Both the position numbers and the translations under genes were made by a program. The notes beneath the pieces are model-generated. The model saw only the letters and a list, made by a program, of their open reading frames with translations, was not told the DNA's origin and made no database searches. This document shows, piece by piece, positions 7,914 through 16,015 of a DNA stretch of 64,000 bases. Location of the stretch: contig NZ_PYMH01000001.1 of NCBI RefSeq assembly GCF_003025555.1, positions 496,001 through 560,000 of the forward strand. Reading direction: 5' to 3'. The DNA comes from Photobacterium lutimaris. GTDB lineage: Bacteria; Pseudomonadota; Gammaproteobacteria; Enterobacterales; Vibrionaceae. Every line of letters begins with the position of its first letter. Position 1 is the stretch's first letter.

Positions 7914-9413
7914 TTACTCCTGAACCATAAAGCTGGGTGAAATGAATGCGAGGTATAGCATGGCGGCGACAGCATAAGGTTTGTTATTACTGTTTTTAGC
8001 ATTCCATAGACCTTCTAGCCTTGGGGCAAGATCGGCGGGCATTTCACCTTTTAGGAAACGGTTGGCTATCAGGTTTGAGAGTGATGCATAATCATTGCTT
8101 GCGGCTATAAAGTCGCTGACAACCGGATAGAGTTCTTGTTTGCTGTTAGAGCTGGTCTTATAACCATTGTCTTGGAGTACCTTCCACGCGATATTGCTTA
8201 GTTTGATCACCTGATTCCAGTCAATGATCTCCAATTCGGGGGATGCGAGGTTGTTACTTTCTAATTCGCCACTTGGCAGATGATCGGGTGAATAGAAGTT
8301 AAAAACTGAAGGTGAGCCAAGGGGATATTGATTGAAAGTCTCTTTATACAACATTGCATTGAAGGAGATTAAACCATTATTGCCTGGTTTAGCATCAAGA
8401 GCACGATAAAGGTATGTCATTGCCAAGATAGGCTCACGTACTTTGGCGACATGCAGGTCGTTTTCTTTCAGCACTTCACTGTCGGTCAGGATCGCTGTGA
8501 TGACTTCGCCGAGGTTACCTCCTGTATTGCGAAAAACGGAAGCCACCCTAGCCACATATTCAGGCCTTGGATTAGAGGTAACAAAGCGTTTGATTAATAG
8601 GGTACTGATAAAGGGTGCTGTATTAGGGTGGTTGACGAGCAGATCGAGTACTTGATCGAGCTCAGCCTCAGCACCCACGCCTTCAGGAAGCGGTGTGCCA
8701 AGCACCGTTTTGGCTTGCATATCATGGGAGTCATCATAGGCAATCATCGGATTTTCCATGCTACTGCCATCCATGAACCACCCGGTGAAAACACGAGCCA
8801 TATTCTCTATATCATTGTCATCATAGGTTGGAATTGGCTGGTTGTTACCATCAAGTTTGGGTGTCCCGTCTACATTGAGTTGCTCCAAGCCAATGGTAAA
8901 GAGCTGCATGATTTCTCGGGCATAGTTTTGATCGGGGTTCACCCCGGTGTGGCTCTTGGGGAGATTACCCACCATGGTGAGGAAATGCCCCATGATCGGA
9001 GAGCGGGTAACGTGATAAAGCAGGGTCTTATAATCGCTGAAGGCGTACTGGGTCAGGATATCGTAATAATGAGCCATTCCTTCAGGGTATGAGGTGAGCT
9101 GGGCATCACGATCGCCAACGACTAAGATCTGGCTCAGTGCAAAGGCCATGCGCTGGCGTAATTGCGCTCCCTCCCATAAAGCAATATCAAACCATGCGCA
9201 AACTCGCATTTCTTGAGTTGTCACGGCATTTCCACGTTGTTGTGCTTGGTAAAGTGTACGTTCTCTGTGGCTTTCGTATGGTTCAGAAAGTTGGCTGTTA
9301 ATCCAATTGGTACGGTTATCGAGAGTGAGGAATTCTTCTACCTCGCCTTTTTTTATCCCCATTGTAGCCATGTCCAAGAATCTGGATGCTTGTCGGTATG
9401 TTAATCCTTCCAT
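7914..9413 (-). CDS. DUF1800 family protein
   Basis: A 499-residue protein matching DUF1800 over nearly its full length. It starts with the typical ASRFLDMATMG region, has the conserved NQNYAREIMQLFTIGL-like segment (here DQNYAREIMQLFTIGL) near residue 165, and GSPSVFNFYSPDH near 370. No signal peptide is evident. DUF1800 and DUF1501 genes are found side by side in many marine and environmental bacteria, and their joint function is not established. A good ribosome site (AAGGTGAG) precedes the ATG. It is the first gene of the two-gene operon. Confidence 0.88.
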   Translation of the reverse strand: MEGLTYRQASRFLDMATMGIKKGEVEEFLTLDNRTNWINSQLSEPYESHRERTLYQAQQRGNAVTTQEMRVCAWFDIALWEGAQLRQRMAFALSQILVVGDRDAQLTSYPEGMAHYYDILTQYAFSDYKTLLYHVTRSPIMGHFLTMVGNLPKSHTGVNPDQNYAREIMQLFTIGLEQLNVDGTPKLDGNNQPIPTYDDNDIENMARVFTGWFMDGSSMENPMIAYDDSHDMQAKTVLGTPLPEGVGAEAELDQVLDLLVNHPNTAPFISTLLIKRFVTSNPRPEYVARVASVFRNTGGNLGEVITAILTDSEVLKENDLHVAKVREPILAMTYLYRALDAKPGNNGLISFNAMLYKETFNQYPLGSPSVFNFYSPDHLPSGELESNNLASPELEIIDWNQVIKLSNIAWKVLQDNGYKTSSNSKQELYPVVSDFIAASNDYASLSNLIANRFLKGEMPADLAPRLEGLWNAKNSNNKPYAVAAMLYLAFISPSFMVQE

Positions 9414-9936
9414 AGATGCTCACCTTGTGATGAAGAGTTCTCTGTTGCAGGTACATCAAGTTTGGAAGTGATATATTTGGTGTGGGAATATTTTGGCGTG
9501 TTTTATTTAAATTTATGATGCTGTGGCAGGTGGTAATGAAATGCCTTGAAATGTAGTCAAATAATAAGAAATATGTGCATTTTGCAAAACAGTTACATCA
9601 ATATGCACTTGGTGACTTATTGTCGGTGGTTTATCCGTAGTTATGCATATATTTTGACGTTATTATCTGTTTGTGTGTGTGTGGGAAGGTAATAGTACAG
9701 GTGACCGTTGTCCCATGCGTAATTATGCTGTTGTAGGGGGCAGATAGTGGTTTATGTGTATCGAGTCTCAGTGGTTGCAATAAAGCGCAGTGCGTAATGT
9801 CTTTACTTTAACTTCCCAGCGTTTTAAACAACGTTATTTGGCTACTGCTGGATTTTAGCCGAGAACTGTGGGAGTTTAACCAAGCGTATACGCAGATATA
9901 CAGATAAGTAATGAGTAGGAGTGAGAAGAGGCGCAC
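9414..9936. other. 523-base intergenic stretch between divergent genes
   Basis: This must hold the promoters of the DUF1800-DUF1501 operon and of the mscS-like gene. I see AT-rich tracts, a short TG run and the small palindrome TTTTGCAAAA, but no convincing gene, RNA or known operator. Confidence 0.4.
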
Positions 9937-10818
9937 ATGCCAGAAAAGCTATTATCGGTTATTGATTTCTTAACAGAAAATAAAATGTTGCTCAGTGTAC
10001 TGATCATCACATTTGTTCTGATGTGCAGACGTCTAGTCCTAAAGCAAATACGCGGGGACGTCGCGTTCGTATCTGAGCATCAGCGAAAGTGGATGTCACG
10101 GACAAAAAACGGCACCTTTACGTTGACGGTGCTTGTGCTATTCATGCTTTGGCAATCTGAAATTAGCGAATTTGCTTTATCTGTGACAGCTATTGCTGTT
10201 GCGATTGTCGTTGCATCTAAAGAGATTATTCTTTGTTTTACCGGATCAATCCAGCGAGCCAGTGCGCGATCGTTCAGGATTGGTGATTGGATTGAAGTGG
10301 GCTCGCTGTGTGGTGAGGTGATTGAGCATAATATGATGGCGACAGTGATCCAAGAGATCGATCTTCATCATGGTCAGTATCATTTCACGGGTAAAACCGC
10401 GACCTTGCCGAACAGTATGTTTTTTACCTATCCAGTAAAAAACCTTAACTTTATGAAGCGGTATGTGTATCACAGCTTCAGTATTACGGTGAAAGAGTTT
10501 GTTAATCTTTTCGTATTAGTACCAGAACTCATTGAACAGATTGAAAGCCACTGTGAAGAGTTTATTGATGTTGCCAGGCGATACAACGGGGTAATCGAAA
10601 AACACGCTGGTGTTGATCTTCCTGGCCCGGATCCTCATATCCATATCACCACGACATCAACCGGTGAGCAGGTCGTACATGTCATGCTGTTCTGCCCGAC
10701 AGAAATGGCGACTCACCTTGAGCAGCAAATACGCGAAGACTTTATGCAGATCTACCAAGAAACCTATGGTAAGAACAATTTGAATGAAGATCGAAACCCG
10801 AAAGTGAGCTTTATGTGA
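9937..10818 (+). CDS. Small MscS-family mechanosensitive channel
   Basis: A 293-residue membrane protein with two or three N-terminal spans (residues about 17-35, 58-75 and 78-100) and a pore-lining-like segment, then the MscS beta domain (ARSFRIGDWIEVG near residue 110). The cytoplasmic part contains TLPNSMFFTYPVKNLNFM, matching the conserved PN...N pattern of the family. Such channels open under membrane tension to release solutes after osmotic downshock. The gene seems to stand alone, with a separate promoter region before the helicase. The subtype is not assigned. Confidence 0.82.
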   Translation: MPEKLLSVIDFLTENKMLLSVLIITFVLMCRRLVLKQIRGDVAFVSEHQRKWMSRTKNGTFTLTVLVLFMLWQSEISEFALSVTAIAVAIVVASKEIILCFTGSIQRASARSFRIGDWIEVGSLCGEVIEHNMMATVIQEIDLHHGQYHFTGKTATLPNSMFFTYPVKNLNFMKRYVYHSFSITVKEFVNLFVLVPELIEQIESHCEEFIDVARRYNGVIEKHAGVDLPGPDPHIHITTTSTGEQVVHVMLFCPTEMATHLEQQIREDFMQIYQETYGKNNLNEDRNPKVSFM

Positions 10819-10990
10819 TTGAGCTTGTGTCTGGTGAATCGCTATTTGGTACCACAGTGCTTTTTGCTTTAAAAATTAGCTACTCTAAGTAGGAAAGTTG
10901 TCTCTTGGTAAGAATGATCGTGATACACTCCCGCGCTTCATGTAGAGGCGGCTCTACCATATTTAGTTAATGTACAATTAGAGGCGATTC

Positions 10991-12184
10991 ATGCCATTCT
11001 CTAAACTTGGGCTCAGCGAGTCATTAACCCAAGCGGTTAATGAACTGGGCTACAGCAAGCCAACAACGATCCAGACCAAGGCTATTCCTGTTATTCTGCA
11101 GGGTAAAAACCTAATTGCAGCGGCGCAAACAGGTACCGGTAAAACGGCGGGCTTCGTATTGCCCATCCTTGAGAAACTCAGCCAAGGAAAGACGCAACGT
11201 AAAAAACGTATTCGCGCACTGATACTTGTGCCTACCCGTGAATTGGCTATCCAGGTTGAAGAGAAGATCACCCTGTACTCTAAGCATTTAGGCCTAACGT
11301 CGCTGGCGATGTATGGTGGTGTGGATGAGAAGCAGCAGAAGCAAAGCCTGATTGATGGTGTTGATGTATTGGTCGCGACGCCAGGTCGTTTGCTTGATAT
11401 GTACGGCCAGCGTGCAGTTCACTTTGAAGAAGTGGAAACGTTAGTGCTTGATGAAGCTGACCGTATGCTGGATATGGGCTTCATTGAAGACATCAACAAA
11501 ATTATTGACCGCCTGCCTGATGAACTGCAATTCTTGCTGTTCTCAGCGACATTGTCTAATAAAGTACGTGACTTGGCGAAATCGGTGGTCGAGAACCCAT
11601 ATGAGATCAGCATTGCAGCTAATGAGGCATCCAAAGCTAACATCGAGCAGTGGTTAATCACGGTCGATAAAGATAAGAAGTCTGCGCTGCTTAGTCACTT
11701 GATCAAGGAAAACCAGTGGGATCAGGCGTTGATCTTCATTGAGACCAAGCACGGTGCTGCAAAACTGGTTTCTCAGCTGGAGAAGCGTGGCATTGCTGCT
11801 GAAGCATTCCACAGTGGTCGTAGCCAAGCGATTCGAGTACAACTACTTGACGATTTCAAAGCCGGTAAGATTAAATACCTGATCGCCACTGGTGTGGGGG
11901 CGCGTGGTATTGATATTGAAGAGCTGCCACGGGTGGTGAACTATGATTTGCCATTCCCTGCCGACGAATACGTTCACCGTATTGGCCGTACCGGTCGTGC
12001 TGATGCATCAGGTGAAGCCATTTCGTTTGTATCGAAGGACAACTTCAAAAATCTGTGCATGATTGAAAGCCGCTTGGGCCACTTGATTGAGCGCCGTGAA
12101 GTCGAAGGCTTTGAACCTAGAAAGCCCGTACCGATTTCAATTTTGAATTACGTGCCAAAAAACAAGCGTCAGAATAAAGATTAA
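10991..12184 (+). CDS. RhlE-like DEAD-box RNA helicase
   Basis: A 397-residue ATP-dependent RNA helicase with the full motif set: Q motif near residue 27, Walker A AAQTGTGKT at about 44, PTRELAIQ, TPGRLLD, the DEAD box (VLDEADRMLDMGF), SAT, and motif VI HRIGRTGR near 330. It is short and lacks a long basic tail, and closest in style to RhlE, which acts in ribosome assembly and RNA turnover, often in the cold. Motif V reads IATGVGARGID, with Gly in place of the usual Asp of ATD. A long AT-rich leader and a downstream terminator suggest a single-gene unit. Confidence 0.9.
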   Translation: MPFSKLGLSESLTQAVNELGYSKPTTIQTKAIPVILQGKNLIAAAQTGTGKTAGFVLPILEKLSQGKTQRKKRIRALILVPTRELAIQVEEKITLYSKHLGLTSLAMYGGVDEKQQKQSLIDGVDVLVATPGRLLDMYGQRAVHFEEVETLVLDEADRMLDMGFIEDINKIIDRLPDELQFLLFSATLSNKVRDLAKSVVENPYEISIAANEASKANIEQWLITVDKDKKSALLSHLIKENQWDQALIFIETKHGAAKLVSQLEKRGIAAEAFHSGRSQAIRVQLLDDFKAGKIKYLIATGVGARGIDIEELPRVVNYDLPFPADEYVHRIGRTGRADASGEAISFVSKDNFKNLCMIESRLGHLIERREVEGFEPRKPVPISILNYVPKNKRQNKD

Positions 12185-12207
12185 TTCAATCGCTGAATAG
12201 AATGACT

Positions 12208-12239
12208 AAGCCCTTGCCATTTGGTGAGGGCTTTTTTTT
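12208..12239 (+). terminator. Terminator of the DEAD-box helicase gene
   Basis: AAGCCCT and AGGGCTT form the outer stem, with an inner TGCC/GGTG extension and an eight-T tail. Confidence 0.85.
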
Positions 12240-12350
12240 GCTTATGGTTTTCATCAGTCACAGAATCTAACGCAGTCACTTGTCACAATATCTCCATATC
12301 CAACATAAACTTAAAATAGTTTTTGTTGTTCGAAAGTGAAGGAGAAAAGC

Positions 12351-12878
12351 ATGAAAGGAAAATGTTTGTGCGGGGCTATTGAACTAACAGCCGATGATCA
12401 AAAAGAGGTCAGTCCTTGTCACCCAATGATCCCGGTAAATACTTCAATTGTTTCAGGTGTCGCTTTGTCTGAAATTGATGGCGAAATGAAAATGCTGCTG
12501 ATGAAGCGCGTAAAAGGTGGGTATTGGTGCCATGTTGCAGGCTCTATCGAAGGGCAGGAAAAAGGCTGGCAGGCGATAGTGCGTGAGTTCTTTGAGGAAA
12601 CGCAGATCGCGGTGTCTGAACTCTACAACGCCCAGTTTCTAGAGCAGTTCTTTGAGGCGAATGTCAATGTCCTGCAAATCATTCCGGTATTTGCGGTGCT
12701 ATGCCCACCGAATCAACCTGTAATCTTGAATAAGGAGCACAGCGATTATCGCTGGGTTGGCCTTGATGAAGCGAAGACCTTGGTGCCATTTCCCGGGCAA
12801 CGCCACGTGTATGATCATGTATGGGCACATTTTGTCGAAAACGCACCTTCTGTGCATATGAAAGTTAATATGCGTTAG
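12351..12878 (+). CDS. NUDIX hydrolase with a truncated GFA-like N-terminus (fusion scar)
   Basis: A 175-residue frame. Residues about 30-165 form a NUDIX domain with the box spanning GSIEGQEKGWQAIVREFFEE (G-x5-E-x7-REFFEE form), which hydrolyses nucleoside diphosphate derivatives. The first 24 residues (MKGKCLCGAIEL...SPCH) instead match the start of GFA/CENP-V zinc proteins, which normally continue with more cysteines. The match stops abruptly at the second zinc motif. The good ribosome site (GGAGAAAAGC) belongs to this GFA-like start, and no ribosome site precedes the internal ATG at 12426. The simplest reading is a deletion that joined a GFA gene start to a NUDIX gene. Confidence 0.8.
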   Translation: MKGKCLCGAIELTADDQKEVSPCHPMIPVNTSIVSGVALSEIDGEMKMLLMKRVKGGYWCHVAGSIEGQEKGWQAIVREFFEETQIAVSELYNAQFLEQFFEANVNVLQIIPVFAVLCPPNQPVILNKEHSDYRWVGLDEAKTLVPFPGQRHVYDHVWAHFVENAPSVHMKVNMR

Positions 12879-12922
12879 TGCCGTCAAATCGTGCCGAACG
12901 AATAAAGTGGTAGGAAAATAGA

Positions 12923-13348
12923 GTGAAACAAAACATTGTAAACATAGCCCTGGTGGTTAAAGACTATGATGAAGCGATTGATTTCTATGTCAATAAGCTG
13001 AAGTTTGAGTTAATTGAAGATACCTACCAGCCAGAGCAAGACAAACGCTGGGTGGTGGTTGCACCACCAAATTCTGATGGTGCCAGTTTGTTGTTGGCAA
13101 GGGCGTCGAAGCCTGAGCAATTAGACGTTATTGGTAACCAAACGGGTGGACGAGTCTTTCTGTTTCTAAATACCGATGATTTTTGGCGTGATTATAACCA
13201 TATGATTACAGAAGGTATTAAGTTTGTCCGCGAGCCGAAAGAGCAAGATTATGGCACGGTCGCTGTATTCGAAGATCTTTATGGCAATATGTGGGATCTA
13301 CTCCAATTAAACCCAAATCACCCTCTTGCTATTCGAACAAATCGCTAA
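12923..13348 (+). CDS. VOC-family (glyoxalase-like) protein
   Basis: A 141-residue protein made of two beta-alpha-beta-beta-beta modules typical of the vicinal oxygen chelate fold (VNIALVVKDYDEAIDFYVNKL at the N-terminus; EDLYGNMWDLLQ at the end, with the Glu/Asp region that binds metal in the family). Members include glyoxalase I, dioxygenases and resistance proteins; the substrate cannot be told here. It starts with GTG after AGGAAAATAGA. It lies 44 bases after the NUDIX gene and just before the MmcQ gene, probably co-transcribed. Confidence 0.82.
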   Translation: MKQNIVNIALVVKDYDEAIDFYVNKLKFELIEDTYQPEQDKRWVVVAPPNSDGASLLLARASKPEQLDVIGNQTGGRVFLFLNTDDFWRDYNHMITEGIKFVREPKEQDYGTVAVFEDLYGNMWDLLQLNPNHPLAIRTNR

Positions 13349-13370
13349 CACTATGCATCCAGAGGTTGTT

Positions 13371-13730
13371 ATGAACAAACAAGAGATTGTCGACTTTCTC
13401 ATGACGTTACCTGAGATCGAATTGGATTACCCATTTGGTGCGGATGTCATGGTATTCAAAGTGCTGGGTAAGATGTTTGCATTGCTATCGGTGAATGATG
13501 GTGTTGTTGATATCAACCTGAAAGGTGCTCCGGCTGATAATGAAGCGCTTACTTCGGTGTTTACCGCTATTCGCCCCGGTTACCATATGAACAAAAAACA
13601 TTGGGTAACGGTGTCGATAACCGATGAAATCGAAGAGGGCATGTTGAAAGGCTTGATTGATCGTTCTTACCAGTTAGTCGTCGCAAAATTGAAAAAAATC
13701 GATCGGGACAGGTTAGCGATTCAACGTTAG
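13371..13730 (+). CDS. MmcQ/YjbR family protein
   Basis: A 119-residue protein matching the MmcQ/YjbR double-wing DNA-binding-like family. The N-terminus MNKQEIVDFLMTLPEIELD is typical, followed by VFKVLGKMFALL and the conserved RPGYHMNKKHWVTV segment. The biochemical role of the family is not well defined. An ATG at 13371 after AGAGGTTGTT is a better start than upstream codons inside the VOC gene end. It sits 22 bases after that gene's stop, so the two are likely one unit. Confidence 0.8.
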   Translation: MNKQEIVDFLMTLPEIELDYPFGADVMVFKVLGKMFALLSVNDGVVDINLKGAPADNEALTSVFTAIRPGYHMNKKHWVTVSITDEIEEGMLKGLIDRSYQLVVAKLKKIDRDRLAIQR

Positions 13731-13913
13731 GTAGGTAGAGTCAATGGAGTGATGCCCAACCAAAGAGTGTGCTTTCTAGAAGCGTTGACTACTTTGTTTA
13801 TTGTAGAGACATCGACTTGATGTGGAATCGTACCGGCTTGTTAAGCCCTTGCGAGCGGTCTGATATGTTTATACTGAGTGAAAGATTAAGTAGTAAAAGG
13901 GAGTCGACGTTAG

Positions 13914-14501
13914 ATGGCGTACCCGTTAGAAACAGACAGGCTGATACTTAGGCAGTGGAAAATAGACGACTCCCCAGATTATGCCAAGCTGAATGCTGAT
14001 CCCACAGTGATGCAGTATTTTCCTGGCGTTTTATCCTTGCAGGAAAGTAATGCTCAGGCCGCGAGAATTACGCAATTGATCGCCGAAAATGGCTGGGGTT
14101 TTTGGGCGGCTGAATTGAAATCAACTCGGAAATTTATTGGTTTTGTCGGTTTGCATCGTCAAGATGAGCACTCGGGGATCCCCAATGCGCCGTTTGTCGA
14201 AATTGGTTGGCGGCTGGCTAAAGAGTATTGGGGCAACGGGTATGCACCTGAAGCGGCAAGAAAGGCGCTGCAATATGCGTTTGAGCAATTGCGAGTCCCC
14301 AGTGTTTATGCGTTTACCTCTCTACCTAATACGCCTTCTCAGCGGGTAATGAGCAAAATCGGTATGATAAATATTGGCCAAGACTTTGACCATCCAAAGC
14401 TACCGCAAGGGCATAGTCTCCAGCGCCATTGTTTGTACCAAATTACGCAAGAAACGTGGTTAAACAAACACAGTAAAAATAGAGCTCTAATGAGGGAATA
14501 A
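13914..14501 (+). CDS. GNAT N-acetyltransferase, RimJ/RimL-like
   Basis: A 195-residue acetyl-CoA-dependent acetyltransferase. The start LETDRLILRQW and the pattern WRLAKEYWGNGYAPEAARK (acetyl-CoA pyrophosphate-binding region, near residue 100) are those of the RimJ/RimL and ribosomal-protein-acetyltransferase-like branch. The conserved NTPSQRVMSKIGM segment follows near 135. The actual substrate is unknown. The ATG follows a weak ribosome site. The next gene starts 2 bases after its stop, so the ACT gene is co-translated with it. Confidence 0.85.
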   Translation: MAYPLETDRLILRQWKIDDSPDYAKLNADPTVMQYFPGVLSLQESNAQAARITQLIAENGWGFWAAELKSTRKFIGFVGLHRQDEHSGIPNAPFVEIGWRLAKEYWGNGYAPEAARKALQYAFEQLRVPSVYAFTSLPNTPSQRVMSKIGMINIGQDFDHPKLPQGHSLQRHCLYQITQETWLNKHSKNRALMRE

Positions 14502-14502
14502 C

Positions 14503-14898
14503 ATGGCTGGTATGACTGATCTACAAGAGTTATTGAAATCAATGGCTCCTGAACTGAGAGCTGGGGAGTATGTCTTTTGTACCGTGGGCGGTGAGTTAGC
14601 TGAATATGTAGGTTTGTCCCCGGTCGCGACTTTTTCCGAGTCGGAAGGGTTAACCCTAGTACTCAGTAAGGATAGTGCCGATAGGGGCAATCTGGCTTAT
14701 GAGGCAACATTTAGGATGATCACGTTAACAGTTCATTCTAGCCTTGAAGCCGTTGGGCTAACGGCAGCTGTTGCCACTAAGCTTGCGGAGCAGGGGATCA
14801 GCGCCAATGTGATCGCTGCGTATTACCATGATCATGTGTTTGTTCAGAGTGAGAAAGCTGATGAAGCCTTGATAGCGCTACAATCATTTTCTTCTTGA
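14503..14898 (+). CDS. ACT-domain protein
   Basis: A 131-residue protein of two ACT-like halves. It contains VGLSPVATFSESEGLTLVL in the first half and HSSLEAVGLTAAVATKLAEQG followed by ISANVIAAYYHDHVFV in the second, a pattern of the small stand-alone ACT proteins. These are thought to bind small ligands such as amino acids. It starts immediately after the GNAT stop. Ligand and partner are unknown. Confidence 0.8.
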   Translation: MAGMTDLQELLKSMAPELRAGEYVFCTVGGELAEYVGLSPVATFSESEGLTLVLSKDSADRGNLAYEATFRMITLTVHSSLEAVGLTAAVATKLAEQGISANVIAAYYHDHVFVQSEKADEALIALQSFSS

Positions 14899-14955
14899 AT
14901 ATTGAAGCTTACGCTCAGTCAGTGTTAGACAATCAGTCATAATGAAAGGAATCTA

Positions 14956-15165
14956 AATGCCAAAGGTAGCCCAGAGTATTTTCAACGTATTGTGCTGGAG
15001 TTAGATGTTGAACCCTATGACATTACGATGGTTGGCGACAGCTTCGAAAATGACATCCAACCAGCTATCGCCGCAGGGTTGAATACAATTTGGTATTGCT
15101 CAGAAAAAGAGCTTAGAGATGATAGCCAACATAAGCAAATCATTACCTTGAAAGAGTTGAATTAG
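14956..15165 (+). pseudogene. C-terminal remnant of a HAD-superfamily hydrolase
   Basis: One frame encodes 69 residues ending at TAG 15163-15165. It contains ITMVGDSFENDIQPAIAAGL, which is the last HAD motif (motif IV, the Mg2+-binding GDS..ND). An in-frame TAG at 14926 lies just upstream, and no start codon or N-terminal catalytic DxD motif precedes it. The ATG at 14957 with a possible ribosome site is in another frame and stops after 15 codons. This looks like the tail of a hydrolase gene left after deletion of its front part. Confidence 0.72.
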
Positions 15166-15180
15166 TTAGGAGTTATATCA

Positions 15181-15711
15181 ATGAAACTAGTGTCTCCATG
15201 CCGTGAATATGCATTGGCTTTCCAGCGATTTTATAATGACTTTGCTACTAATGATCCGGAGAATGCCCAGTATTATTTGGGGGGGAAAAAGAATTTTGAG
15301 CGCTACGTTAAATCGTTAATTGATGAATCTAATGGCGTGAATTTAAGAGATGGTTATGTGCCTTGTCATCATTATTGGCTGGTTAACATCGATGATGAGA
15401 TCATTGGGGCGATCCGTGTACGTCATAATATTAATACGCCATTCTTATCACTCGAAGCTGGTCATATCGGGTATGATGTTGCGCCAAGCTTTCGCCGCCA
15501 GGGGTACGGAAAAACGATGCTCAGATTGGTTTTGCCTAAAGCTTATCAGTTAGGTATTCAAAGAGCGTTGATCACTGCTGATGAAGATAATATTGCCTCG
15601 CGCACCGTTATTGAGCGTAATGGCGGGCAATTTGATAAAATTATACAAGGAAAAGTGTTTCCAAACCCGATCGCTCGGTATTGGGTTGATTGTTGTGGTT
15701 ATTGTTGTTAA
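15181..15711 (+). CDS. GNAT N-acetyltransferase
   Basis: A 176-residue acetyltransferase. HIGYDVAPSFRRQGYGKTML near residue 95 is the acetyl-CoA-binding motif (R-R-x-G-Y-G), and NIASRTVIERNGG follows as motif B. The C-terminus ends in an unusual Cys-rich VDCCGYCC. A clear ribosome site (TTAGGAG) precedes the ATG. The stop overlaps the stop of the convergent GDCCVxC gene by 3 bases, so no terminator separates them. Substrate unknown. Confidence 0.85.
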   Translation: MKLVSPCREYALAFQRFYNDFATNDPENAQYYLGGKKNFERYVKSLIDESNGVNLRDGYVPCHHYWLVNIDDEIIGAIRVRHNINTPFLSLEAGHIGYDVAPSFRRQGYGKTMLRLVLPKAYQLGIQRALITADEDNIASRTVIERNGGQFDKIIQGKVFPNPIARYWVDCCGYCC

Positions 15712-15938
15712 CGATTGCAGCATCCTTTCCCTTTTTCATCGGGATTCAGCTGCATCGGTGGGCAAGGTACGGTGCCATAGGAGCAATAGACACAACAGTC
15801 CCCTTGTTTAGGTTTAAGCAGTGCGTGGCAGCTCTTACATTCATAAAACCACTGACAGGCGTTGACTGGCATTTCTTCAATTTCCTTATTACCGCATTTG
15901 GGGCATGTTATTTCAGACATTAAGACAACACCACTCAT
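15708..15938 (-). CDS. GDCCVxC-domain zinc-ribbon protein
   Basis: A 76-residue cysteine-rich protein with ITCPKCGNKEIEEMP, then ACQWFYECKSC, then the signature GDCCVYCSYGTVPCPP. Members are small metal-binding proteins often found near heavy-metal or copper genes; their role is not established. The ATG at 15938 gives the family's usual short N-terminal extension; an internal ATG at 15920 is also possible. It lies downstream of a cytochrome c gene on the same strand but 77 bases away. Confidence 0.82.
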   Translation of the reverse strand: MSGVVLMSEITCPKCGNKEIEEMPVNACQWFYECKSCHALLKPKQGDCCVYCSYGTVPCPPMQLNPDEKGKGCCNR

Positions 15939-16015
15939 TACTATCGCCCTGGTCTGCTGTTGATGCGAGCTGCACAATGATTGTGAATAATCACTAACGC
16001 CATTGTAATGGTATA

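Noticed and set aside
13769..13951. 60-codon frame before the GNAT gene
   Set aside because: It has no domain, overlaps the GNAT start in another frame and has no ribosome site, so chance is likely.
12336..15711. Integron cassette array
   Set aside because: The gene content is cassette-like, but I found no attC-like inverted repeats of 60-120 bases between the genes. GTTRRRY/RYYYAAC matches (for example near 13727-13762) are in the wrong order or isolated.
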